A stretch of DNA of 64,000 nucleotides from Bacteroidales bacterium (GTDB lineage Bacteria > Bacteroidota > Bacteroidia > Bacteroidales > UBA932). The stretch is taken from the NCBI GenBank assembly GCA_017651465.1, contig JAGCCX010000084.1:1-64000 (forward strand), written 5' to 3'. Shown here piece by piece: positions 16,212 through 24,613 of the stretch. How positions within the stretch are numbered: the first letter of the stretch is position 1; each line of letters opens with the position of its first letter. The translations under genes and the position numbers were made by a program. Below the pieces are notes generated by a model. It did not search any database. It saw nothing but the letters and a program-made list of their open reading frames with translations, and was not told the origin of the DNA.

Positions 16212-17237
16212 CTAGAATTCCTCAGTGTACGCGTTGTCTCCTTCCCAGTCAGCCACCTTGATCTGAACAGCAAAGCTGATGGTGGATGACACTTCGGTGT
16301 TAGGATCGTCAGGAGAGGTGCTGCCGGGCTTCTTGAGGGTGAGCATACTGATGTGATAGACCTTGTTGCGCAGCAGCGGTCCGGTTATGGTAATCGGATA
16401 GTAACAGGTATTTCCACCGTAGTCGCACTCCAGCACAAGACGGGTCTGCCTGGGGCTCCAGGTTCCGCCCGCTACGGGATCGGTACTCGGGTTGGGGAAT
16501 GCATAGAAAGTATGCGTAGTGTTGTAGCTACCTCCTTCAGGAAGAGATATGTTAAGCCCGTCATCTACCGTAAGGGCTTTGACCGAAGCAGGCAGGCTGG
16601 TGGGGATTATACCGAGCTGGTTGTACCACAGGGAAGGCATTTCGCCCTCGCAGCCAAAACTACATTTACCGGCCACGTTGCTGATGTATATTTTCTTGAC
16701 CGTCAATGGAATGACCGCATAATCGGGATTGGTGAAACTGCGCTTAACCCCGTCCAGCACAACCTTGCACGCCATATGCTTGACGAGCAGTTCCATCGAA
16801 CAGGCATCCAGGCTTACAGTTTTCTCGGCAAAGCCGCTCATCGACAGCTTGTCCACCGCATTGTTCTCCAGATCGTATATCTTGGAACTGAGGTCGGCGA
16901 TCGAGGGGATGGCGGATTCGCTAATCTTAGAAACTATGTTGGCCACCGCCCAGACGGTTTTCTTGCCGGGCAGCACGTCGAGAGTCAGGGATGTGGTGTT
17001 GGTGGCGAGGTTGGAGGATTTTTCCAGCTTGCCTTTGTCATTGAACACAATAACCTGAACGTTCTTGAGGGTCATATCTTCGGTACCGTTGACCGTAGCC
17101 CTGGTAACTACCGTGCCCACGTTGACAGTAAGAGGAACTGTCTGCGGCTGGGTCTCAATAAAATCAATGTCTTTGGTGCAGGAAAGTGCAAGAGCGGCGA
17201 CTGATGCCGCGGTCATAAGTTTGATAATCGTTTTCAT
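16212..17237 (-). CDS. Major fimbrillin-like protein (FimA/Mfa1 type)
   Basis: This 341-residue lipoprotein precursor has signal peptide MKTIIKLMTAASVAALALSC with Cys20. An Arg at residue 46 in VGTVVTRATVNG fits the position where type V pilins are cut by an Arg-specific protease before strand exchange. The segments VQVIVFNDKGKLEKS and KTVWAVANIVSK are typical of the Mfa1 N-terminal domain, and the C-terminus ends with FAVQIKVADWEGD, a usual fimbrillin ending. It would be the shaft subunit. The gene begins only 7 nt after the stop of a small ssb gene, so the two may share a transcript. Confidence 0.85.
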   Translation of the reverse strand: MKTIIKLMTAASVAALALSCTKDIDFIETQPQTVPLTVNVGTVVTRATVNGTEDMTLKNVQVIVFNDKGKLEKSSNLATNTTSLTLDVLPGKKTVWAVANIVSKISESAIPSIADLSSKIYDLENNAVDKLSMSGFAEKTVSLDACSMELLVKHMACKVVLDGVKRSFTNPDYAVIPLTVKKIYISNVAGKCSFGCEGEMPSLWYNQLGIIPTSLPASVKALTVDDGLNISLPEGGSYNTTHTFYAFPNPSTDPVAGGTWSPRQTRLVLECDYGGNTCYYPITITGPLLRNKVYHISMLTLKKPGSTSPDDPNTEVSSTISFAVQIKVADWEGDNAYTEEF

Positions 17238-17244
17238 AGTGTAT

Positions 17245-17592
17245 TTACATTTCGTATTGCATTTCAGTATCGGAAGGAAGAAGTGTCAGACGGGAACAGA
17301 TAACATCGACCGCAGTCCTTTCTATACCGTCAATTCCATTGTAGCGCTGCACTTGCAGACGGCCGAACAGATGCACTGCGCAACCCTTGACAATCTTGTC
17401 GAGGTCTTGCACATTCTTGCCTTCGAAGGCCGTAACATTGTGCCATTGGGTTTCGATGACCGGAGCGCCCTCCTTGTTCTTGTACGCGCGGTTGGTCACC
17501 ACGGTAAACTTGGCCATCTCTTTGTCATTGATGTGCTGGAAGCGGACGCTCCCAACAATTCCACGCAGCTCAATCTTGTTGATTTGCTCCAT
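17245..17592 (-). CDS. Single-stranded DNA-binding protein, short form without acidic tip
   Basis: This 115-residue OB-fold protein starts MEQINKIELRGIVGSVRFQ at 17592; an extension to 17715 is open but begins before the usual SSB start. SSB landmarks are KFTVVTNRAY, TQWHNVTAFEGK and a GRLQVQRYNG strand. It ends EMQYEM and lacks both the flexible linker and the acidic DDDIPF-type tip by which housekeeping SSB recruits partners. It is therefore probably a second, specialised SSB. Its stop lies 7 nt before the major fimbrillin start, so it heads the fimbrial operon or shares a promoter region with it. A TAAATTTG element lies at 17692-17699. Confidence 0.85.
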   Translation of the reverse strand: MEQINKIELRGIVGSVRFQHINDKEMAKFTVVTNRAYKNKEGAPVIETQWHNVTAFEGKNVQDLDKIVKGCAVHLFGRLQVQRYNGIDGIERTAVDVICSRLTLLPSDTEMQYEM

Positions 17593-17884
17593 ACGTTTCT
17601 CATAATTTAAAATTGGATATCCGGACTTCCCGGCGTCGCCCGGGCGCCTTCGTTCCGTATGCAAAGGAACAGCTTTTATCCTTGAGTGGAACAAATTTAC
17701 GGCCCTGCAGGCCAATTATTTACGTTTTTTAAACAAAGCGGAGCAATTGTTAAAAAATGATACCCCGATAGTTTTACCGAAAAGAATCATACAATCAAAG
17801 AAATCAGCAAATCTTGATTTACGATTCTTTCGGTTCCTTGCTTTAGCGGGGGGATACTGCGATATTTGAAGAAAAGTGCACGAA

Positions 17885-18244
17885 ATGTACAAAAAAGCAG
17901 AGGAGCCACACTGCCTTGAATGCGGAGAAAGACTCTACGGCAGGACCGACAAGAAATTCTGTTCCTGCGGGTGCAGGAGCCGGTACCACGGGCACCTGCG
18001 CTATATTGCGAAGAAAGTGCAGGATTCGGAGCTGAACGCCCTTGCCAAGAACTATTCCATCCTTGAAACCATTATGAACCTTACCAGGGGCAGGTGTCCC
18101 CTGGGCACCCTCGAAGAAATGGGTTTCAGGAAAGAATACGTCACCCAGGTGACAAAAAAAGGAAAGCACCTGGAATACAGGTGCTTCGACTTTGCATACA
18201 ATATGGGAGCCGGGAGACTATTCAACCTCCGGCGCATCAGATGA
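17885..18244 (+). CDS. Zn-ribbon protein common in Bacteroidota, function unknown
   Basis: This 119-residue protein starts at the ATG at 17885; a GTG at 17876 is an in-frame alternative. The N-terminal zinc ribbon is CLECGERLYGRTDKKFCSCGC, which has the CxxC...CxC spacing of the DUF2116-like ribbons. The C-terminal part is a basic helix-turn-helix-like region (TLEEMGFRKEYVTQVTKKGK). It may bind nucleic acid, but no function is established from what I see. It overlaps the convergent bactofilin gene by 27 nt. The 169 bases before it carry no other gene that I can support. Confidence 0.7.
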   Translation: MYKKAEEPHCLECGERLYGRTDKKFCSCGCRSRYHGHLRYIAKKVQDSELNALAKNYSILETIMNLTRGRCPLGTLEEMGFRKEYVTQVTKKGKHLEYRCFDFAYNMGAGRLFNLRRIR

Positions 18245-18652
18245 AGGGAGGCCCAGAGTGGCGTCGAAATCTTCTTCCGATATCATCTTGCAGGTGCCGT
18301 TGACCGACGCACCCATCTCAACCTGGAGCTTTCTCACGTGGAGGTCTCCAAGTACAGACGCCGTTCCCTTGAGAGACAACACGTTACGTACAAATATCTC
18401 GCCCTCTACATTGCCCCACAAGTCAAGGTCGCCACAAAGGATGGTACCTTTTACGGATGCATTCTCGCCTACCACCACACGGCCTTCCGAAAACAGGCGG
18501 CCCTCAACCTGTCCATCCACGCGAATGTCGCTGTGGGAAGAAATCTCGCCCTTGATAAGGGTTCCGTCGGAAATCCTGCTGACGGAGTTCACATCCACGG
18601 ATTCTGCTATTTTGGTCATACTTTTGATTTTGTTAAACAATCCCTTTTCCAT
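18218..18652 (-). CDS. Bactofilin family cytoskeletal protein
   Basis: This protein of 144 residues from the Met at 18652 (MEKGLFNKIKSM) has the single bactofilin beta-helix: a run of short hydrophobic/glycine repeats from IKGEISSHSDIRVDGQVEG through GTASVLGDLHVRKLQVEMG. Bactofilins polymerise without nucleotide into membrane-linked scaffolds used for cell shape and localisation. A start at 18619 (MTKIAES) is possible; the one chosen overlaps the secA 3' end by 20 nt, implying coupling to secA. The C-terminal tail is acidic (SEEDFDATL...DAPEVE). Confidence 0.88.
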   Translation of the reverse strand: MEKGLFNKIKSMTKIAESVDVNSVSRISDGTLIKGEISSHSDIRVDGQVEGRLFSEGRVVVGENASVKGTILCGDLDLWGNVEGEIFVRNVLSLKGTASVLGDLHVRKLQVEMGASVNGTCKMISEEDFDATLGLPSSDAPEVE

Positions 18653-21600
18653 GACAATTCTTATATTTTTTGCCGCTGCCGCAAGGGCACGGGTCATTTC
18701 TGCCGACGCGTTTCTCAACTTTCACCGGAGTGTTGGCCTTGTTCTCGCCGTTGGTACTTAAGTCACTGTGTTGAGTCTGCATCTGCGACATATCGGTCCG
18801 GCGCTGCATAGCCCTCTGAGGAGGCTGGTTGCGGTCGGTCAGCGGAACGAAGGCCCTGAAGAGGAACGACAGCACGTCCTGGTTGAGCGACTCCAGCATC
18901 TCCGAGAACAGGTTGTAACTCTCGAGCTTGTACACCACAATTGGATCTTTCTGCTCGTAAGCGGCGTTCTGGACGCTCTGCTTGAGGTCGTCCATATCCC
19001 TGAGGTGCTCCTTCCAGTGCTCGTCGATCTGGTAGAGTATGATGTTCTTGCTAAGAGTCTTGGATATCTCGCGGCCCTCGCTTTCGTAGGCCTTCTGAAG
19101 ATTGACCGACAGGTTAAGGGTCTTGCGGCCGTCGGACACGGGGATAGCTATGTTCTGGTACATCGACCCTTGCTTTTCGTACACTTCCTTGATGATTGGA
19201 TAGAGCTTCTCGTCAAGGGCGTCCATACGGCGGCGGTAGGTCTGGCGCATTTCCTCGCAAATGCGGTTTACAAGCTCTGAATCCTTCGCCTTGTCGTATT
19301 CCTCCGGAGTTATCTGAAGGTCAATGGAGAAGCGCGCCATCAGGCTCTCGCGGAAATCGTCACAGCTGTATCCGGAGCACTTGTCAACGTAAAGGGTGGC
19401 GGTATCGACCATCATATTCTGAAGGTCGATCTCGACTTTCTCGCCGGATATAGCATTGCGGCGGCGGGAGTAAATGGCCTCACGCTGATAGTTCATCACG
19501 TCGTCGTACTCGAGCAAGCGCTTACGGATGCCGAAGTTGTTCTCCTCAACTTTCTTCTGGGCGTTTTCGATTGCGCCCGACAGCATCGAACTCACCAAGG
19601 CTTCGTCATCACGCATTCCCATCCTGTCCACCATACCGGCGATACGCTCCGAGCCGAAAAGGCGCATCAGCTTGTCTTCCAGCGAGATGTAGAAAGTTGA
19701 CGAACCCGGGTCACCCTGCCTTCCGGCACGTCCCCTGAGCTGGCGGTCAACCCGTCGCGAATCGTGGCGCTCGGTACCGATGATGGCAAGTCCACCTGCG
19801 GCCTTGACCTCGTTGGAGAGCTTGATATCGGTACCACGACCTGCCATATTGGTAGCGATGGTAACCGTAGAGCTCTGACCGGCCTGACCCACTATCTCGG
19901 CCTCGCGTGCGTGCTCCTTGGCATTCAACACGTTGTGGCGGATACCGCGCATACGGAGCATTCTCGAGAGGAGCTCGGAAGTCTCCACGTCCGTTGTACC
20001 CACAAGTACCGGACGCCCGGCGCGGGACAGTTCGGCGACCCTGTCGATGACTGCGGCATATTTGGCCTTCTTGGTCTTATAGATACGGTCGTCCTGGTCG
20101 TCACGGATAACCGGACGGTTGGTAGGAATGACCATAACGTCGAGCTTGTAAATGCTCCAGAACTCGCCCGCTTCCGTTTCGGCAGTACCGGTCATACCGG
20201 CAAGCTTGTGATACATACGGAAATAGTTCTGCAGAGTAATGGTGGCGAAGGTCTGCGTAGCGGCCTCTACCTTTACGCTTTCCTTGGCCTCGACCGCCTG
20301 GTGGAGTCCGTCGCTCCAGCGGCGTCCTTCCATAATACGGCCGGTACTCTCGTCAACTATCTTGACCTTGCCGTCTTCGGAAATGATGTAATCCACATCC
20401 TTCTCGAACATCGCATAGGCCTTGAGAAGCTGCTCCACCACGTGTACCCTCTCGCTCTTGAGGGAGAACTCTTCCATAAGGGCGTCCTTGCGCTCCTGCT
20501 TCTGTGCGGGAGTTCCCTCGCCCTGCATAATCTCGGCGGTGCGGACGCCCACGTCGGGGAGCACGAAGAAATCCTCGTTGCCCACTGCCGAAGACAGCAT
20601 CGCATCACCTTTGTCGGTCTTGACGACGGAGTTAAGCTGCTCGTTGATAACGAAGTACAGAGGGTCCGTAATCACGGGCATCTCTTTTTCGTTGTCCTGG
20701 ATATAGTAGTTCTCGGTCTTTTGGAGAATCACTTTGATTCCGGGTTCCGAGAGGTACTTGATAAGCGGCTGGTACTTGGGAAGTCCCTTGTGGGCACGGA
20801 GCAGGAGCTTTCCACCCTCACGCTCGTCGCCGGCGGCGATAAGCTTCTTGGCCTCGTTCAGGCACTGGTTGACCAACTGCCTCTGGGCCAGATACATACG
20901 CTCCACGTAGGGCTTGTATTCAGTGTACTGGGCATCGTCGTCCGTGCTTTTCTGCACCGGACCTGAAATGATGAGGGGCGTACGGGCGTCGTCGATGAGC
21001 ACCGAGTCGACCTCATCCACGATAGCATAGTGATGCTTGCGCTGCACCAGGTCTTCCTTGGTGACGGCCATATTGTCACGGAGGTAGTCGAAACCGAACT
21101 CGTTGTTGGTACCGAAGGTGATATCGCAGTCGTAGGCACGCTTGCGGGCGTCGGAGTTAGGCTGATGCTTGTCGATACAATCGACGCTCAGGCCGTGGAA
21201 CATATATAGGGGGCCCATCCACTCCGAGTCACGCTTGGAGAGGTAATCGTTGACGGTAACCACGTGCACGCCCTTTCCGGCGAGAGCGTTAAGGAACACC
21301 GGCAAGGTGGCCACGAGGGTCTTGCCTTCACCGGTAGCCATCTCGGCTATCTTTCCCTGATGCAGAGCGATACCGCCAATGAGCTGGACGTCGTAATGGA
21401 CCATATCCCAGGTCACCTCGTTACCGCCTGCCTCCCAATGATTGCAATATATTGCTTTGTCGCCTTCGATCTTGACAAAATCGTGGTTGACGCTTATGTC
21501 TCGGTCGAACTGGTTGGCAGTGACCTCGATAAATTCGTTTTCCTTCAGACGGCGGGCCGTGCTCTTCATTATGGCGAATGCCTCGGGGAGTATTTCGGTG

Positions 21601-21911
21601 AGGCATTTCTCGATGGCCTCGTCCTCGTCCTTGACCAGTTTGTCCGATTCGGTGGCGAGTTTTTCCTTTTCGGAAACGGGGATATCTTTACCGAGTTCTT
21701 CCGTAATCTGGGCTATGCGGTCTTCGAAAGGCTTTTCAACCTCGCGCAGACGCTCCCGGAGCGCAGCGCTGCGGGAACGGAGGTCGTCGTTGGAAAGAGC
21801 GTCTATCTCGGGATATACGGCAAGTATTTTCAGGAGTGTCGGCTTTACGGCTTTATAATCGCGGTCAGCTTTGGAGCCGAAGATCTTTTTGATAATGTCA
21901 GCTAATGCCAT
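18633..21911 (-). CDS. secA: Preprotein translocase motor ATPase SecA
   Basis: This 1092-residue ATPase drives proteins through SecYEG. Visible parts are the N-terminal YDVQLIGGIALHQGKIAEMATGEGKT region with the Walker A motif, VNDYLSKRDSEWMGPLY, the DEVD box in IVDEVDSVLIDDARTPL, the ATITLQNYFRMYHKLAGMTGT segment, TNMAGRGTDIKL and RQLRGRAGRQGDPGSS in the second motor domain, and the C-terminal Zn-binding CPCGSGKKYKNCHG. It is longer than E. coli SecA (901) because of insertions usual in Bacteroidota. A TAAATTTG element lies at 21937-21944. Bactofilin follows with an overlap. Confidence 0.98.
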   Translation of the reverse strand: MALADIIKKIFGSKADRDYKAVKPTLLKILAVYPEIDALSNDDLRSRSAALRERLREVEKPFEDRIAQITEELGKDIPVSEKEKLATESDKLVKDEDEAIEKCLTEILPEAFAIMKSTARRLKENEFIEVTANQFDRDISVNHDFVKIEGDKAIYCNHWEAGGNEVTWDMVHYDVQLIGGIALHQGKIAEMATGEGKTLVATLPVFLNALAGKGVHVVTVNDYLSKRDSEWMGPLYMFHGLSVDCIDKHQPNSDARKRAYDCDITFGTNNEFGFDYLRDNMAVTKEDLVQRKHHYAIVDEVDSVLIDDARTPLIISGPVQKSTDDDAQYTEYKPYVERMYLAQRQLVNQCLNEAKKLIAAGDEREGGKLLLRAHKGLPKYQPLIKYLSEPGIKVILQKTENYYIQDNEKEMPVITDPLYFVINEQLNSVVKTDKGDAMLSSAVGNEDFFVLPDVGVRTAEIMQGEGTPAQKQERKDALMEEFSLKSERVHVVEQLLKAYAMFEKDVDYIISEDGKVKIVDESTGRIMEGRRWSDGLHQAVEAKESVKVEAATQTFATITLQNYFRMYHKLAGMTGTAETEAGEFWSIYKLDVMVIPTNRPVIRDDQDDRIYKTKKAKYAAVIDRVAELSRAGRPVLVGTTDVETSELLSRMLRMRGIRHNVLNAKEHAREAEIVGQAGQSSTVTIATNMAGRGTDIKLSNEVKAAGGLAIIGTERHDSRRVDRQLRGRAGRQGDPGSSTFYISLEDKLMRLFGSERIAGMVDRMGMRDDEALVSSMLSGAIENAQKKVEENNFGIRKRLLEYDDVMNYQREAIYSRRRNAISGEKVEIDLQNMMVDTATLYVDKCSGYSCDDFRESLMARFSIDLQITPEEYDKAKDSELVNRICEEMRQTYRRRMDALDEKLYPIIKEVYEKQGSMYQNIAIPVSDGRKTLNLSVNLQKAYESEGREISKTLSKNIILYQIDEHWKEHLRDMDDLKQSVQNAAYEQKDPIVVYKLESYNLFSEMLESLNQDVLSFLFRAFVPLTDRNQPPQRAMQRRTDMSQMQTQHSDLSTNGENKANTPVKVEKRVGRNDPCPCGSGKKYKNCHGKGIV

Positions 21912-21956
21912 TTTTGTTAATAAGTACTAAATCGGGCAAATTTAGTAAAAATATCG

Positions 21957-21964
21957 TACATTTG
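21957..21964 (+). promoter_or_regulatory. -7 element TACATTTG, 6 nt from the start codon
   Basis: This matches TAnnTTTG and is followed after only 6 nt by the ATG at 21971. No TTTG box is found at the usual upstream spacing. If used, the transcript would begin at or beside the start codon. Confidence 0.45.
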
Positions 21965-21970
21965 TGAACT

Positions 21971-22876
21971 ATGCCCGCAGTAAGTATTGTAATTGTGTGT
22001 ATGAACCGGCCCGACAATCTCGGACCGTGCCTGGACAGCATCAAACAGCATACCACTTCGGAATATGAAGTGTATGTGGTCGCATACCGCTTTTCCGCTG
22101 ACAATCTGTCAGCCGTGAAGGCTGCATACCCCTGGGTCAACTTCATAGAAAACAATTCCATAAGCGGCTTCTCGGAGAACAACAACCTCGCCCTCCGGCA
22201 AGTCAGAAGCGAGTACTGCTTCATCCTCAACGATGATACCGAAATCCCCGGCCCCGCCATCGACCGGCTCCTTGCCGACTTCGCCTCACTCCCCTCCGAT
22301 GCGGCGATCGTGGCGCCAAAACTGCTCAACACCGACGGCTCGCTGCAACTGTGCGGACGGCCTGACTATCCCCCCTTCCGTTATGTCCTGCAGCAGTGGC
22401 ACCTGTACAGCGAGCCCGTGGATAACGGCAGCGGACTTTTCCGCACTTTTAACATAAGCGGCGCGGCATTCCTCATTAAAACCGCCGTCTTCAAAGAATT
22501 GGGCTGGTTTGACGAGCGCTACTTCTTCACCCCGGAAGACATAGCCCTCTCCACCCTTGCGCGGAGGCGCGGCTACTCGGTTTGGTGCGATTCCGAGGCC
22601 GAAGTGATACACAAGTGGCGAACCACCGCATCGCGCCTCTCGCCGGCCCTGCGCCCTGCATCCATAAGAGGCAGCCTCATTTTCTTTTCCGACGGCAGCA
22701 CGCTCCGCTACTTCCTGCTGGGAGCGGGAGTCTGGGCGGCCGAAATGGTAAAACGCATAAAGGCCCTCGTCCAGGGCCGTAAGCAGGACTACCTCACATA
22801 CAAGCACAATACCCGGAGCATCTTTACCCGCCGCACTCCAAAGCAAATATTCATAAAGTACTTCAATGAAATCTGA
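21971..22876 (+). CDS. GT2-family glycosyltransferase
   Basis: This 301-residue protein has the GT-A fold: VSIVIVCMNRPDNLGPCLDSI at the amino end, the nucleotide-sugar site FILNDDTEIPGP with its DDT (DxD-type) triplet, and the acceptor-side region GWFDERYFFTPEDIALSTLARRRG. It should transfer a sugar from a nucleotide donor to a lipid-linked or polysaccharide acceptor on the cytosolic face. It opens the glycan cluster and overlaps the next transferase gene by 11 nt. Sugar and acceptor cannot be read from the sequence. Confidence 0.88.
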   Translation: MPAVSIVIVCMNRPDNLGPCLDSIKQHTTSEYEVYVVAYRFSADNLSAVKAAYPWVNFIENNSISGFSENNNLALRQVRSEYCFILNDDTEIPGPAIDRLLADFASLPSDAAIVAPKLLNTDGSLQLCGRPDYPPFRYVLQQWHLYSEPVDNGSGLFRTFNISGAAFLIKTAVFKELGWFDERYFFTPEDIALSTLARRRGYSVWCDSEAEVIHKWRTTASRLSPALRPASIRGSLIFFSDGSTLRYFLLGAGVWAAEMVKRIKALVQGRKQDYLTYKHNTRSIFTRRTPKQIFIKYFNEI

Positions 22877-23744
22877 AATCCTGGTTATCGTAGTGACTTT
22901 CAACGGAATGAAATGGATCGAGAGGTGCATTTCATCCGTTTTCTCATCCGACACCCCCTCCGATTTACTGGTCATCGACAACGGCTCGACCGACGGCACG
23001 GTGGAGTGGCTGCAGAGGCACAACGTGGAGGTTCTCTCCCAGCGCAGCAACCTGGGTTTCGGCGCCGCCAACAACATCGGTCTCCGGCGGGCTTTGGAAG
23101 AGGGCTACAGCTATGTTTACCTGCTCAACCAGGACGCCTGGGTGGGGAGCGATACCTTCAGGCTCCTGAGCGACGCTATGGAAGACGGTCGCTTCGGGAT
23201 ACTCAGCCCGATCCAGCTCGACGGAAGCGGCAAGAAAATGGACCGCCAGTTTGCCAAACGCTGCAAAAAATACCTGCACGAACAAAAAGACGAGACTATC
23301 GTTGAGGTACCCTTCGTTATGGCCTCACACTGGATGATAAGCCGGGGCTGCCTGCAAAAGGTGGGCGGATTCTCCCCCGCTTTCAATATGTACGGAGAGG
23401 ACGACAACTATATCGACCGCGCCCGCTGGAACGGCTACCTCTGCGGAGTAGTACCCGCTGCCAGTGCGGTGCACGACAGGGCCGACAGGCCGGTCAATAA
23501 AGACCAGCGTATGTTCTTGAAATGCAACGCCTCTGTAGTTCACGTGAGCAATCCTGCAGCCTGGGAGTTGCTGAGGCTCATCGGAGAGCCCCTGCGCCTT
23601 GTGGGCATAGGCTGCCTGCACTTTGACGGCGCCCCGTTCCGCTTCATCGGCAAGCTCATCAAGCGCTATCCCGAGCTACTCAAACTGAGGCGGAAGAGCC
23701 GCCGGCCGGGAGCTTTTTTGATAGATGATAAAAAACGGAGATAA
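22866..23744 (+). CDS. GT2-family glycosyltransferase, rhamnosyltransferase-like
   Basis: This 292-residue GT-A transferase begins ILVIVVTFNGMKWIERCISS, with DNGSTDGTVEWL, SNLGFGAANNIGLR and the DxD-type LLNQDAWVG. The later FNMYGEDDNYIDRARWNG block holds the usual ED motif. Such proteins often act as rhamnosyl- or galactosyltransferases in O-antigen or capsule synthesis, which here is inference. It is translationally coupled to the transferase before it (11 nt overlap) and ends immediately next to the stop of the convergent transferase at 23745. Confidence 0.88.
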   Translation: MKSEILVIVVTFNGMKWIERCISSVFSSDTPSDLLVIDNGSTDGTVEWLQRHNVEVLSQRSNLGFGAANNIGLRRALEEGYSYVYLLNQDAWVGSDTFRLLSDAMEDGRFGILSPIQLDGSGKKMDRQFAKRCKKYLHEQKDETIVEVPFVMASHWMISRGCLQKVGGFSPAFNMYGEDDNYIDRARWNGYLCGVVPAASAVHDRADRPVNKDQRMFLKCNASVVHVSNPAAWELLRLIGEPLRLVGIGCLHFDGAPFRFIGKLIKRYPELLKLRRKSRRPGAFLIDDKKRR

Positions 23745-24572
23745 TCAGGGCTTATAGCGCCCCGCATCCCTGACGCCCCTGCAGATCGCATTGAATTTGG
23801 CGCAGACTTCTCTCTCGCCAAGCAAGATACGTATGGGCTTGCGCCAGAACCAGTTACGGCGAAAAGCCCGCCCGAATTCTTTGGTGCCGCTATATTTCTT
23901 GATGACTATCAAGTTGTTACGGTATATGCCATAGAGCCTCTCCGGAGAATAGTTGTAAGTGCGGAAACGAATTCCCGCAAAGCGTTTGAACTCCACCCTC
24001 CCCAACTGATGGTGAAGTACGCAGTCTCCTACCTCCCAACCTCGGATACCAAGTTCTCGGCAACGGAAGAAGAAATCATTATCGATGCCGTCCACCTTAA
24101 AGTCTTCGTTCCATCCGCCCGCCTTGAGGGCCACTTTCAGTGGGATCAGCGTGCCTGAAGAAATAAGGGTGAGCGCCTCACGGAAACCGCCGTTAAAAGC
24201 TCTGTCGTTCACTCCCGGCCCGTAAAACCCGGGAGGCGCGGAAGGGCCCTCGATTTTGGCCACAAACCTATCGAATCCCTCCCAAACGGAATCCTGATCC
24301 ATCGTGAAAATAGCATCAAAGCCCCCCTCGCGGGCATATTCCAACGCGTAGTTATAGGCTTTGGAAACTCCTTCGTTGGCGCCATCGCCCGCCAGGTGCA
24401 GTTTGCAGGCTAGGCCATAGACTTCCAGCTGAAGGGGGTCCAACGGAGAATTGCGCCAGAGAACTATACTTTCCACCCCGCTTTCAAACGATTTGATACA
24501 TTTGACAAGCAGACTGATGTCCGGGTTGTAAACAGGTATTACGGCAAGTATTCGCATAGCCTGGAAGAGCAT
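23745..24572 (-). CDS. GT2-family glycosyltransferase, rhamnosyltransferase-like
   Basis: This 275-residue GT-A protein has ILAVIPVYNPDISLLVKCI, the NEGVSKAYNYALEYA block, the donor site IFTMDQDSVWEG, and VDGIDNDFFFRCRELGIRG, a set typical of rhamnosyltransferases. Two starts are possible: 24572 (MLFQAM...) and 24557 (MRILAVIP). A TATCTTTG element at 24579-24586 places the expected transcription start almost exactly on the 24572 ATG, matching the leaderless arrangement of its neighbours, so I keep 24572, although 24557 is the usual family start. It is the only minus-strand gene between the plus-strand glycan genes. Confidence 0.86.
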   Translation of the reverse strand: MLFQAMRILAVIPVYNPDISLLVKCIKSFESGVESIVLWRNSPLDPLQLEVYGLACKLHLAGDGANEGVSKAYNYALEYAREGGFDAIFTMDQDSVWEGFDRFVAKIEGPSAPPGFYGPGVNDRAFNGGFREALTLISSGTLIPLKVALKAGGWNEDFKVDGIDNDFFFRCRELGIRGWEVGDCVLHHQLGRVEFKRFAGIRFRTYNYSPERLYGIYRNNLIVIKKYSGTKEFGRAFRRNWFWRKPIRILLGEREVCAKFNAICRGVRDAGRYKP

Positions 24573-24613
24573 TCAATGCAAAGATATGAAAATAATCCGT
24601 ATATTAGCGGAGT

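Noticed and set aside
12743..17237. Invertible promoter controlling the fimbrial operon
   Set aside because: No flanking inverted repeats were seen near the operon start, and no recombinase gene lies nearby.
19764..20966. 400-codon open frame antisense to secA
   Set aside because: It mirrors the codon pattern of secA, has no family motifs, and secA is certain on the other strand.
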